A program made the position numbers and the translations under genes. The notes beneath the pieces are model-generated. The model saw only the letters and a program-made list of their open reading frames with translations, was not told the origin of the DNA and searched no databases. From Ramazzottius varieornatus (Eukaryota; Tardigrada; Eutardigrada; Parachela; Ramazzottiidae), in assembly GCA_001949185.1 (NCBI GenBank), contig BDGG01000004.1, forward strand, positions 2,670,912 through 2,734,911: 64,000 nt of DNA, given 5' to 3'. Position 1 is the first letter of the stretch; the number at the start of each line of letters is the position of its first letter. Positions 14,296 through 30,043 of this stretch are shown one piece after another.

Positions 14296-17200
14296 ATGTT
14301 CCGCTACTGGCGGGAGCTACTGCGATCTTCCGCTCTTATTCTTCTCTTTTCAGTATTGTTCTTTGGGAATGCAGGAGTATCAGCACTGGGAGAAGATGTG
14401 ATCGAAGATGTCAACAAGCAAGGACTCGACAAGCTGCTAGCCGACCACGATTTCGTCGCAGTATTATTCTGTAAGTTCGCTCTGTGAAATGCCTCACCAT
14501 TCACTATGTCGTTGGAAATCAACAGAATGTAAGTTTTGTATCTCAAAAAATTTTGGGCGGCTTTGGACTCATGCTTGGCCACATACGGCATATAGGCGGC
14601 TGTCTTGCAATAAATCTGCGCGAGTTCGCCATGTCAGGTTGCATAATTCATGTTCAATTTGTCGGCGTCAGCAGCCGCTTATTGGAATGCCGATTAAGAG
14701 CAATGTCAGAATCTCTGTAAGAGTTGGCAACTTGTTCTTTTGCAAAGTAAAAGTTCCCAAGCTCAAGTTTAACGAACTTTTTAACGAGCGGAACAACTGT
14801 TCCATCGCACATAGTGAAGTACGGGTACTCTAACTCAGAATAAACGTTTGATTCTCTACCTTGCAGATGCTCCCGGCAGCGAAAGTGAGCTGGCACTGAA
14901 GGAACTGGAGAACATTGACGATGACTGTGACAAGTTTGAAATTCCATTTGTCAAGGCCAACGACAAGAAACTGGCAAAACAGTATGGCGTGGCGTCCTTT
15001 CCTGCTTTAGTCTACTTCCGGAATAAGCAACCAGTAATATACAACGGTCAGTTCCGAAACCATTACCGTCAGGAACAGCTCGATAACATGCTTTACGTGC
15101 AAACTTTTACCAGGCAATTTGCACGATGAAGAGAAGGTCTTGGACTGGTTGACGGGTATCGAAGGCTTGGAGGTCGCTGACGAGATTGAAGAGCTCAACC
15201 AGCAGCTGCTCGAGCGTCTCATCAATGAGGGAGACAATGTTGCTGTTCTTTACTGTAAGTTAGCGCTGAAACATCTTCCAGTCATCGTAAGCTGAAAACC
15301 AATTGCTTTTTCCAGACAAGGAAGGGGATAAGAAGTCGGAGAAGGTTCTACAGGAACTGGAGAATATCGACGATGAAGCAGACGCTCTTGATATCAACTT
15401 CGTCAAGGTTTCCGACCCTGATGTCATCGAGACCGAAGACTTCGCCGATGATTTGCCAAAGCTTGTGTTTTTCCGAAATGAGATTCCGTTGATGTACGAG
15501 GGGGATTTGACTGACGAAGAAACTGTATTGAAGTGGCTCACTAGTAACAAGATCGAAGGCGACGTCATCGAACATGTTGGCGGTGACATGCTGGACGACC
15601 TCATCGAGGACGAGGAAGACGTTGTGGTCCTGTTCAGTAAGCGCTCGCACAACACTGACTGCATTTCTCAATCGATGCAAGTGTTCGTACAATGTTGATT
15701 TGGTTTGTAGCTGATTCCACGGACAAGAGTGAGAAGGTCCTGAAAGAACTCGAAAACATCGACGACGACTGCGACAAGCACGGCATCCACTTCGTCAAGA
15801 CCGACGATAAGAAGCTGGCAAAGTCGTACGGTATCGACGAGTACCCCACTTTAGTCTACTTTGAAGATCAGATTCCCAACATGTATGAAGGTGAATACCG
15901 CATGAAAGTATGCTCGTGTTCAAGTGTTATCAATCTTTACTTGATGGTCAAAAGCTATACAGTACAAGAAGCCTAAGGACGATTTTTTGATGTTGGTTTC
16001 AGGCGATTTGATGACTGAGGATGCGGTACTAGCCTGGATCCTAAACCAGCAAAAGGAAGAAACTATCGAAAACGTGAACTTAGAAATTCTGGACAAAATC
16101 CTGGAGGACGAAGAATATGTTGCCGTATTTTTCTGTATGTGCCATTGGAGCTCGGCTCCTCACTTTCCATTGCCACTTTTTCGTCAGTTTTGTATTGATC
16201 TTTACAGATACCGATTCTGCCAAATGCAAAAACTGTGATGCGGTCTTGGCCGAACTTGAAAAAATCGATGACGAAAGCAACGAAGCCGGGATCCACTTTG
16301 TGAAGACCAACGACAAGGACCTCGCCAAGTACGCTTCAATAATCAGTTAAAAACGGATAACGGAACGTTACTATAGCTTTCGTCTACAGGAAATACGGAG
16401 TGAAGGGATACCCAAAGCTAGTTTACATTCGGAACAAGGAACCTCTTACATACACCGGCGACCTTTTGGACGAAGACAAACTGCTGGCGTGGCTAACAGC
16501 GGAAGAGCAAATGGATATTCCTGATCGGATCGACGACGTAAACCGCAAAGCCCTGATGAAACTGGTGAACGAATCCGGCTACGTCGCGTGTTTCTTCTAC
16601 CGGAAGAAGAACTGTCCGGACTGCGATGTCATCCTCCAAGAGCTCGAAAACATCGACGACGATTCCGAGAAGATTGGAGTGGACTTTGTCAAGATCGAAG
16701 ATGAGAAGTTTCTGAAGGAATTAGGCGGGAAGAAAGCCCCTGCGCTGGTGTACTTCCGGGACCAAGTTCCCAGCCTTTACACTGGTGACTTGAAGGACGA
16801 AGATACTCTGCTGAAATGGCTGGTAGATGGAAAAGAAGCCGATGACGAGATCGAGGATATCAATCGGGGCAGTCTTAAGAAGATGATCGAAAACCAGAAG
16901 TTTGTTGCTGTCTATTTCTACGGGAAGAACTCGGCAGAGTCCGATGCGGTGCTGAAGGAACTGGAAACGATTGATGACGAGTGCGGTCAACATGACATTC
17001 AATTCGTCAAGACCTCAGATACGGATGTGGCTGTCGAGTACGGTGTCACGACAGTTCCCGCTTTGGTTTACTTCGAGGATGGCTCACCGAGCGTGTATGA
17101 AGGCGATTTGAAAGATGAGGACAAGGTGCTTCAGTGGCTGCTACACCAAAGGCACGAGGATACGATCGATAGTCTGAATAGGGATATGTTGCAAAAGATG

Positions 17201-20200
17201 ATCGAGAAGGAGGATTATGTCGCTGTTTATTTTTGTAAGTACAGAAGTTAATGTAGCGAAATTTTCTGAGATTTGTGCAACGTTTCTCTTATGTCTAGAC
17301 GATGCCGATGACGAGAAGAGTGCCACGATCTTGAAGGAGCTGGAGAACATCGATGACGATGCGGCGTCATTTGGGATCGACTTCGTGAAGTCCAGTGATA
17401 CCCACTTTGCCCGACGCTTTGGTGCAAAGCAGTTCCCCGCGATCGTGTTTTACCGTAATGGTCAAGCACAAGTGTACAAAGGCAATCTGATGGATGAAGA
17501 AAAGTTGCTGGAGTGGCTGACCGACTTGGACACTATGGAATCAGCGGACTCGATCGAGGACCTCAACGCACCACTCTTCAAGAAAGTCATTAAAGAACAG
17601 GAACACGTCGCAGCTTTATTTTGTGAGTTATCGACTGTCAAAAGCAACCCTAATGAGTTTGAGTTTACAATTTGTTTCTGCAAAGCAAACAAACGGTAGT
17701 TAGTTTGGAGGCCGGCAAACGAAACACACAAGATCGTTATGTCAAGCGGCGAACGCCTCCAGCTAATAACCACAGAAGCATGCGCCACTGAAGACGATGA
17801 TCTCCTACGCTCTGTTGCCGGCTTCTCAGTTTTGCAATTGTTATACGGTGGACTTTTTCCCATGTTGTAGACAATGAAAATGCCAAGTCATCGTTCGAGA
17901 AAGTCATGGCTGAACTGGAAACAATTGACGATGAGGCCCATGCCGCCGACATCGACTTTGTCAAGATCAAGGACGAAAAGTTGGCCAAGAGCTACGGTGT
18001 TCACGCGCTTCCGGCAATAGTCTACTTCAAGCAAGGGGACCCGACCATCTATACCGGCGACTTACGAAAGGGCTCGTCTGTACTGGCATGGCTGCTGCAA
18101 CAGAAGAACCCCGATGCGGAAGACGTCATCGAAGAGATCAAAGGAGCCGAGCTGGAGAAACTAATTGACACATCACCTAGCGTGGCTGTCTTCTTCTACA
18201 ACGCTGACTCCAAAGAATCTCAAAGTGCGCTGAATGACTTGGAGAACATCGATGATGAAACCGACTCGTTGGGCGTATCCTTTGTAAAGACCTCTGATAC
18301 CAAAATTGCTCGAGATTATGGCGTCAAACATTTCCCTGCTCTCATCTACTTCGAAGAGGGTCAGCCAAGCATCTACGACGGGAACCTTAAGGAGGAAGAA
18401 GAGGTGCTGGTATGGTTAACTCACCAGAAGAACGAGGATACCATCGAGAACGTCAACAAGGAAATTCTGGAGAAGAAGATCGAGGACTCGGAGTACTTAG
18501 CCGTTTTCTTTTGTAAGTGGGAATCAAATCCCATCCATATGCATTGTTATTGCAGCTCGCACATACTCGATTGTATAATTGGTTTACAGATAAGCCTAAT
18601 TGTAAAGAGTGCGACGCTATCTTGGAAGTCTTGGAGAGCATCGATGATGACCTGGACGCATACGGTGTGGACATTGTGCGAATACACGACATGAACCTTT
18701 CGAAGCGCTATGGGATAAAGGACGTTCCCGCGCTCCTGTACTTCCGAAACGGAAACCCCCTCATGTTCACAGGTAGGTGTCGCGGTGATCTCATAACTGT
18801 CAACATAACGTCGTATGATGAAGCAAGCTGCATATCTGGAGAGCTCAATTTTATACAGGTTCGATGAAAAAGACCGACAGTGTTCTGTCTTGGCTGACTG
18901 ACGACGGTAGGAGCAGACTGTTTCAGGGAAAGTTAAAGTATATATGTGGCTGTGGTGAACAACTTCTGTACTCCTCTGTGTACAGACAACAGAGAAATCG
19001 CTGGTGAAATCGAGCTCGTTAACGGCCGTCTGTTCAAACGAGTCCTGGAAGAGAATGACTATGTATTGGCTCTGTTCTGTAAGTTATCTCTTGCGGCTTC
19101 AAGGAAAGCGGTTCCAGTCGACTTGCTGTACGTGAGTTTACTAATTTATTATGCTTTCCGCAGACGAAGAACACAACAAAGAGTGCGAGAAAGTTCTTCA
19201 CGAACTTGAAAACATCGATGACGAATGTGACACCCTCGGTAATCTTTTACCATTTTTCAGCCCTCCGTCGCTGTCAATTAACCTTCCTCCGTGCGCAGGT
19301 ATTGACTTCGTGAAAATCAAGGACGAGGACGTAGCGCGAAAATACAAAATCTTCGAAGTTCCCAGCCTGGTATATTTCCGTAAACAGCATCCGATCGTGT
19401 ACGACGGTAAGAGCATACCTCCGTCTCAGTAACCTTCGCTTCCTGGTGCCTTAATCAGAACGACATCCGATTCTTACAACTGTGGTTACTGTTAATTGAT
19501 TCGTACTATAGGCGACATCGAAGACGAGGAGGCGGTTCTCAAATGGCTAACCAGCGACGAGACCATGCACATTGATGGGGAAATCGAGGAAGTCACCCGG
19601 AAGATGCTGGAAAAAATCCTCGACGACAAGGATTACGTTGCAGTGTTCTTTTGTAAGAGTCAACAGCAGTCCTTATACGGAAACTGGAAGTTGTGCTGAT
19701 ATTTTCTTCATTCGTAGACGAGAAGGGAGATGAGAAGTGCGAGGAAGTTCTGAGCGAACTGGAGAACATTGACGAGGAGGCGCACGATCTGAAGATCAGC
19801 TTCGTCAAAATCTCCGATACTCGGCTGGCGAAGAAGTACGGCGTGAAGGAGCTACCGGCACTCGTTTATTTCCGCAAGAAGTATCCAGCCATTTACCGAG
19901 GTTTGTTAGAGCATTGTCTAGAAAAGCTACCACTCCGTATCTTGTTCCGCACCAGCACTAGTGATAACGAAGAAAATGACGATGAGCCGGAAGACGATGG
20001 CGACGGCGACCTATAACTGCTATGCATGACCTATTCTAATTTACAACACAGAAAAGGAAGATCTATTTTGATACTCGCTCGGGTTAGCATAACCGCACGT
20101 CCTTAATGATTTACTCAAAATCTGCATGCTCAATAACCACAAGTGCAGCTAACTTCTGTACTGTAACTCAATCGTGGAATTGCTCATGTGATACTGTAAA

Positions 20201-20578
20201 CATTAAATTTCACAATTAACACGACCGACAGCTAGCTTGATCAGTCTCCGTGGCTAGAACTGAGCGCTTGCGTGGTGTTACGGTGAAATTTTAATGACGC
20301 TGTAGGTCAGGCAAGTGTCTGGGCGGGACATGGTGCGAAGTGGGACCGTTTGTGCCTTTGCGGACAGTTGAAGCACGGCTTCGAACACGTAATGAAATCT
20401 TGTAGGAACCCTGACGGAAGAGAAGCAGGTTTTGGACTGGCTAAGGAAAAACCGGTACAAGCATCCGGAGCTCAGTTTTTTCATGTACGGCATTGGAGCG
20501 ATAACTGCTGCATTTATTTTATACACAATTTTTTTCATGGTTTTCCTCAAAGACAAAAAGCAAGAAAAGAGAGAGTAG
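14296..20578 (+). CDS. Secretory protein with 12 tandem thioredoxin-like repeats and C-terminal membrane anchor
   Basis: Eighteen exons: 14296-14470, 14867-15046, 15114-15254, 15316-15636, 15711-15890, 16003-16134, 16208-16328, 16390-17234, 17299-17622, 17871-18512, 18590-18772, 18859-18906, 18986-19078, 19164-19238, 19299-19406, 19512-19652, 19718-19900, 20406-20578; 1354 aa. A signal peptide (residues 1-32) is followed by 12 repeats of 103-110 residues, each with a [IV]E.[IVL]N start, VAV.F, a degenerate active-site loop, ELE.IDD(D/E), FVK..D, a YG...P.LVYF strand and an EE.VL.WL helix. Only repeats 4, 5 and 10 keep CxxC (KCKNC, NCPDC, NCKEC); repeats 11 and 12 keep one Cys. The last exon adds a membrane span (FFMYGIGAITAAFILYTIFF) and a basic tail (KDKKQEKRE). 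Nearly all introns are phase 1 and fall at two repeated places, just before the active-site loop and after Y.G, so exons duplicated as modules. An ER-lumen chaperone, redox or Ca-binding role is inferred from the acidic Trx scaffold. Confidence 0.85.
19901..20016 (+). other. Possible alternative soluble C-terminus of the thioredoxin-repeat gene
   Basis: If the donor at 19901 is not used, the frame of exon 17 stays open to a TAA at 20014-20016. It then ends in a very acidic tail (DNEENDDEPEDDGDGDL) instead of the membrane anchor encoded at 20406-20578. Acidic tails of this sort occur on luminal Ca-binding proteins such as calsequestrin. Both ends are read directly from the sequence; which is used is unknown. 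Confidence 0.4.
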
Positions 20579-20930
20579 TTTTTGAAATGCACCGCAGGCA
20601 TGTCGAAAAAACAGCAATAATTTGTTTTTATATGGCAAGCATACGTTTGTATAGGCGAGTTGTTTGGTCGTTTTGTACTTTCACAAAATATCAATTTATT
20701 AATCATTGATTATCAGCTGCATAAACAATCTGCAGGGCGGATACCGCACGCGGAAGTACTCGGTACAGAGCGACATTATTTACAGGTATAGCAAAGATAG
20801 TCATTCGATTGATCGACTATTTTACCGAAGAAACTACAACTGAATAGATTTCCGTAAGAAAAACAAATGTGGTTAAGAAAACGGTAAAACAAGTATGAAC
20901 TGTAATGGTAAAACCGAAAGAGGAATATAG
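20579..20930. other. Convergent intergenic spacer
   Basis: Lies between the 3' end of the thioredoxin-repeat gene (+) and the Tudor gene (-). No exon is seen. An aataatttg-type A/T-rich run near 20617 and tatcaatttattaatc near 20690 may hold polyadenylation signals. Confidence 0.4.
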
Positions 20931-21669
20931 TCAGTGGAAACCAACAATCTGACGGCGGGGGAGAAGCCTAGACGTCTTCTGGTGGGAGTTAATAACTCTG
21001 GAAGCTGAAAACAGGCAAAATGGACAACGGGATCAGTACACCTTTGACTAGAAACGCACTTACCGCCGCGCCTTTTGCACTTCCGGCTGCGAGAAACGAA
21101 GGTGATCGAGCGATATTCTGCAATGCCAAGAGACACGTTAGATAGTTCAGAAACTGCACGAGGTACGTCATGAGAAATTGAAACGAGGAAGCCTCACTCC
21201 AGAAGAATCTTGGCTGGGTAAGGTTCTTTGCGTGAAACCTTCTCTGCGATATGGATGTCAACCTTCATCTCCTTCCCGACACCCACAACTTTGGTTATCT
21301 CACCACACTCGTCACTCTTAGCTCCCATAAAAGTGACTTGATGGTGTGGTGTCACAATGTCTTCTAGTCGTACGATATCTGCATCCTTCATTCCAGCCCT
21401 GTCACCATCGTACCATTCCACGCTCGTCCTGTCAGAGTTCGACTTTCGACAAGCCCGAACCTTACCAAAGTAGTAGTTGCCGTCATCTTTCCATTTCGCG
21501 AAAACCGAAGTACCTAGAATAAACACGCAAGTCGTCACCATAACCGTCTGATTAAAGTATTCAGATGAAAGAGAAGATTGATACCTATTCGGACCTTCGA
21601 CCTGGCATCACGGGACATTTTTTTCTTCTTCTCCTTCTTATTTCTTTCATAATCTTCTGTGACATCCAT
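20931..21669 (-). CDS. 53BP1-like tandem Tudor protein
   Basis: Exons in transcript order: 21585-21669, 21198-21513, 21064-21117, 20931-20997; 173 aa if it starts at the Met at 21669. Tandem Tudor domains of the 53BP1/Crb2 class bind methylated histone H4K20 at DNA breaks. Visible features: a basic leader (NKKEKKKKMSRDARSKVRIG), Tudor 1 with SVFAKWKDDGNYYFGKV and VEWYDGD (aromatic cage Trp, Tyr, and the Asp of the DGY/DGD turn), then VTPHHQVTFMG and a second strand set ending KILLEISLDHL, and a basic C-terminus (SRLLPRRQIVGFH). There is no BRCT domain before the stop, unlike vertebrate 53BP1. The frame is open further upstream, to 21692 or beyond (FPEGLIVSDDG), and the preceding reading unit ends only 62 nt away, so this may be the 3' part of that gene. 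Confidence 0.65.
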
Positions 21670-21731
21670 ACCGTCATCTGATACGATTAAGCCTTCAGGG
21701 AACCTCTACCCTCTGACGAGATTGAGCTTTG

Positions 21732-23721
21732 TTAGTCTTCGTCTGCAGAACTTTCGTTGCCATCATCAGAGCTGGTCGCAGCATCGTCCTCCTCGTCCGC
21801 TGATTCGTCTTCTTCCTCAATGTCGACCAACGGGTTCTTCCTTTTCGACGACCGAGTCTCTGCTCCTTTCGGGCTGGCGTTCGCGGAGGTAACGGCATTC
21901 GACACTACAAGAAAACTAGATATGCACAAACAAAACTACGTCCCCAACAGTTTCACAAGCCATCGCGGCACCATTACCGTCCTCGACCTTATTCCACCAG
22001 TAACGAGTACTGGAAATGTCCCACGTACCTCCGTGAGCTCTCTTGACACCTCGAGCTTCTTCCGTAGCGGCAACTTTTGGCGATTCGACTTCGAGAGCCG
22101 ATGTACTGGCCCTTACAGGATTACGCGCTCGTGACTGCGACAAAGGCTTTGGAAGGTCACTCACAACGGTGTGACGAGGTTGGTTCTGCAATTTCGCGTT
22201 CTCCTTCTTTGGCGTACTGGACTTGTGTGTAAGAATCACAACGGGCTGAAACACAGAAACGGTGTACTGGTCACGCTTTACGAGGTCGACAGTTGTGTCT
22301 ACTCAACCCTATCAGGAAGCCTACCTCCGAAATTTCAACTCGCTGAGCAGTGTAGGATATTGTGTTGTACTCAGTTCTCTTAGCCAAGACAGTCACGGTG
22401 AGGCGTCGATCCATCTGCAACTTTGTTTCGAGTAGCGCCTTCTGCTCATCCTGCGTACGCTCCACCGCATGTCCATCCTCATCGTTGATGAGAAGATTAC
22501 CCGCATCAAAGTTCGGTACCAGTTTCTCGAGCATCTTGTCCGGCAGGTACATCTCAAGAACAAATCCATGCCTGTCCACTACGTCGACCTACTAAACAGC
22601 ATAATTACATACTCTCGATTCAGCAACCAGTTCTGGACAAAGAAGCATGTGATATATAGGGAGCCTCTGAGCAAAACGCGGAAGACTATACTCACATGAA
22701 CTTTGAAGAACAGATGACGCTGGAGTACTTCTCGGGGAATGCGATGTTTCGCCCGTGGGTTCTCGCATTGTCTAACACCCTCATCCAGCTTCTTCTCGCA
22801 CTCTGGACATCCCTCATACACATAGCCATCGTCTCGCGGATGGACCGCTCGAATTCTGCACTCGGTAACGTTAAACCATTTACCTTTGCCATTAACCGCC
22901 AGTCGCTCACACCTCTGTGCCACAGTACGCAAACTGTCCAGGTACGCATCTGGAAAAAGATTTCCGTACCACGTAACTGAGTATTTGTTCAAGGAGTATA
23001 CCAACGATATATACCATACCGTTGCGAAACATTCTGTGGTGGTCCTCGTCGTCCTCGAAGTAATACTCTTCAAGATGAAGTCTTGATCTCCGTAGTCGTT
23101 TTCGGAGTGATAATCTTGATCTTCCAAAACAATTTCATAAGGCGAAGGAACTAATGTCGACTGACCAGCTGAAGCTAAACCTATATTACTGAATACAACC
23201 ACCGATAAGATGTTTAAGAGTGACCACACAGAGAGCTGTGGATGAAACCTGACACCGTGGGTGCAGCTCCATAATGGGCCATCGTTTCAATGGATCGAAT
23301 CGGAGTGGGCGGAAAGGAACTGAACTTACTCTTCGCAGCGGAGAATTGGGTGCTGGTTTGAGGATTCGACTCCACTGGATGTTCTGGCGGAGATACCTCT
23401 TTCGCGTCGGATGGCTTTGAAGCTGCTTCGACGACGATAGGCAGTACCTTCGTTTCCATGGTTTCCGCTTCATCAACAGCTGCATTCAACCAAGTTTCGG
23501 CCATCTCTTCTTCTTCCACCCGATCGGCAATCCGTATCAGCTCAAGATTTTGGTCAGCGTCGGATGAAAGCCTGCAAATAATTTTAGACAGTTAATCTCT
23601 AGTGCAGTCACGTTCAACATTACGAGCAATATGATAACGCTGCTTTTCATACAGACTGTACGTACTCATCGGTTTCATCGTCCGCAACGTCCATGACTGA
23701 CCCGCTCGCTGAATGACCCAT
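21732..23721 (-). CDS. RPA1-type C-terminal OB-fold protein with acidic tail
   Basis: Exons in transcript order: 23666-23721, 23330-23571, 22696-23174, 22325-22588, 22029-22245, 21732-21904; 476 aa, phases consistent. The centre resembles the C-terminal OB domain of RPA70-like proteins (Rep_fac-A_C; also in MEIOB, RADX and SHLD2-type proteins), which bind single-stranded DNA. It has KWFNVTECRIRAV, a zinc-ribbon-like GCPECEKKL with a third Cys (RQCENP), LINDEDG, RTQDEQKALLE and a final strand RRLTVTVLAKRTEYNTISY. The fourth zinc ligand is not evident. The N-terminus is acidic (DVADDETDELSSDAD); the C-terminus is Lys/Ser-rich, then strongly acidic (DIEEEDESADEEDDAATS). Exon 23174-22696 is taken as continuous; an internal intron is possible but the phases do not favour it. 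The first Met could be preceded by an upstream exon. No annotated family name is certain. Confidence 0.6.
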
Positions 23722-25302
23722 ACTCGATACGGCAATGCTCTCTTTTCAAAATCAGGGGATGACCCGAACGAGGTCGGGACATGAAGCGACTGCTTCGCGT
23801 TGGTCCAAAAATGTCTTGTGCAGAATGAGTACGATAATTCATCCGCCGAGGGCAGCGATACTGCACCATAGTCCATCCGTAGAAGTAGCCGCTGACATGG
23901 CTAGTGGTCAAACTCTTGCTCCAGCCAGCAAGCTTTAGAGGATGATGAGAAAACAAGGGGATCCCAGGACCCAGTGTCGGCGAGGAAATCTGGACATAAA
24001 GCATTTCCGGTCAGATTGTAATGTCATGCAGCATTTCGCGTTTTCACAGAGAAACTTCATCACATTCACACCTGTTGGCAAGCCACAGGGGTAAGATATC
24101 CTGATAATTGCGGGTTTGCGTAATGGGCTCGATGTTCGGCACTGGGTATTTCAGCCTTGGCCACACCCGCGCCCACCTGTGACGTCACAGGTTCATCCTG
24201 ACTGGTCGGTTTCAGAATTCGCCAAAATATCTAAAAATGCTCCCGCGTGCTTCATTTGACATGGTGATCACGAAAAGAACAGGATCAGGTTGATCAAATC
24301 ATGATGAAAAATAGTCGCACAAAATATTTGACCCGAAACAGAGTACTTGGTTCTGTGTTTTCCCGAACAGTTCCCTTGCCGGATGTTTGGGTTCACAGTG
24401 AGAAACACAGCAAAGAACGCTCTGGTACATATGGGCAGAAACCCCTTCTGTACTCACCCAGGATCTCTTGCATAGAATCTATCGAGGTATATACTGACTC
24501 ATCGAGAAATGGCTGATGACGGGGATAACGAGGAGATGTATGAAAGGAATCTTGAAAGAGCAAAGGCAGTCGGCCACTTCTGACAGGTTGTGGTCTTTGA
24601 CATGACACCTCACCATATAACATGGCCTGACCTGACATTCCGTTTTTGCCGCATCGGAGTATGAACGACAGGCAGTTTTACGGAAAGGTGCAGAGAGTCA
24701 AAACTCAGCGAAAAAGTTGTAATATCATGCCTGCGTCAGAGATTTGCGAACCGTTGGAAGCCGCATTACTTGATTGCAAACTTCTCGCCTTTGACTTCTG
24801 TCGCCGACGCGTAAGCACGAATGGGGAAGAAGTCGTGAAACATGGTGGACAGCACGGCCGAAGTATTGTAGACGTGAATTCATCCGACTGGAAAGGAGAA
24901 TTTATCCCGCTTTGAGTTCTGACATATTTAAAATTTTAGACACTCACATTTGGATTAAGCCAATCACGGAGGCAGGGTGAAGCCGGTCCCGACCAAATGT
25001 GGGCACTGAAGAGTGCAAGTGTGATCGGTTGATTGACTTTTCGCACGCTGTCAGGTACTGTGGACCGGTCGAGTGCGTACGTGCTTCCTCTAGTTCCGTA
25101 CCGCCGTAAAGAAAAGGCCTGTCCCATAATTTTCATCATACGTGGTGCGTGTACACTGCACAGTAATTTTAGTCCGTCTTATTGGGTGTCGTTGTAAGCT
25201 CATCCTGAAATATCTGACGTCGATTTATCTGGATTCCGTGCCAAGATTCCTCACCAGTAATAAGGAATGCCATTACCACAGCTAGCTGATCCTTGGCAGA
25301 AG
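23722..25302. other. Divergent promoter region
   Basis: Between the OB-fold gene (-) and RSK (+), so it should carry both promoters. The open frames on either strand have no splice partners or family resemblance. The stretch just above 23722 may hold an upstream exon of the OB gene: the frame is open back to a TGA at about 23750. Confidence 0.45.
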
Positions 25303-29317
<4,015 letters not shown>

Positions 29318-30043
29318 GAACGCCGCATGGTTAAAGGAAGTAAGCGACCCAACAAAAGGGTCATTTCTTCATTAGATATTTGTCTCCGATACGTTCGTTT
29401 TCTCTGTGACAAGTTGGGAACCAAAAGCATCGAAGTTGAATAGTTCGTGCACGTCCGGTATTTGATTTTATCGCAAATGAAAATTCCTGCTGTAATTAGA
29501 TTTTAGTTTTAGGTCATGCACTTGATTCAGAACGAAAATTTTGTTTTAATTTGACATTTATTTTACGATGAAAATTTGGTCATGTTTTGTTTCCATATCG
29601 TGAAATTTCTTGTTTTCAGTAGCTCGTCATGACATCTACCAAAATTACTTGTTCACTTAGTAGTTCATTTCCGTAACGTCATCCCTCAGGGTGTGGTAAG
29701 CAGACGCATCTGGCTGTAGGGTCTACTTCCGGGTTGCTGATCCTACGGGTCGGCAGATCGCTCTGACGTAGCGGCCACTTGCGAGTCATAGGAGTGAGGA
29801 TAGGATTTGATTGTGCAAATTAGGAGCTTCGCTACTGGCTGTTGGTTTTCTCTAGTGGGTAACTTCCATACGGAAAGTTCACGAGATGGTAATACTTTGC
29901 AGGCTTTTTAATGCCCTGTTCCGTTGACGCCTACGTTGTTTGACTTTTGGGATGAATATAAGAGGGGGAAGCGCGTCCGTAACGGCTTTTCGTTTTCGTT
30001 TTGGAGGATCGAGGTACCGTTTCGGTTTAGTGAGTGACAGATC
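29318..30043. other. Intergenic region
   Basis: Covers the RSK 3' UTR (A/T-rich to about 29680) and the upstream region of the LDLa gene. No exon was seen. A cttccggg motif lies near 29730. Confidence 0.45.

Noticed and set aside
20278-20706. 142-codon minus-strand frame
   Set aside because: It is antisense to the last exon of the thioredoxin-repeat gene, and the plus strand has the better explanation.
23675-24004. Overlapping minus-strand frames of about 100 codons upstream of the OB gene
   Set aside because: Two frames run over the same DNA with random-like composition. Only the short acidic exon at 23666-23721 has a proper donor and continues in phase.
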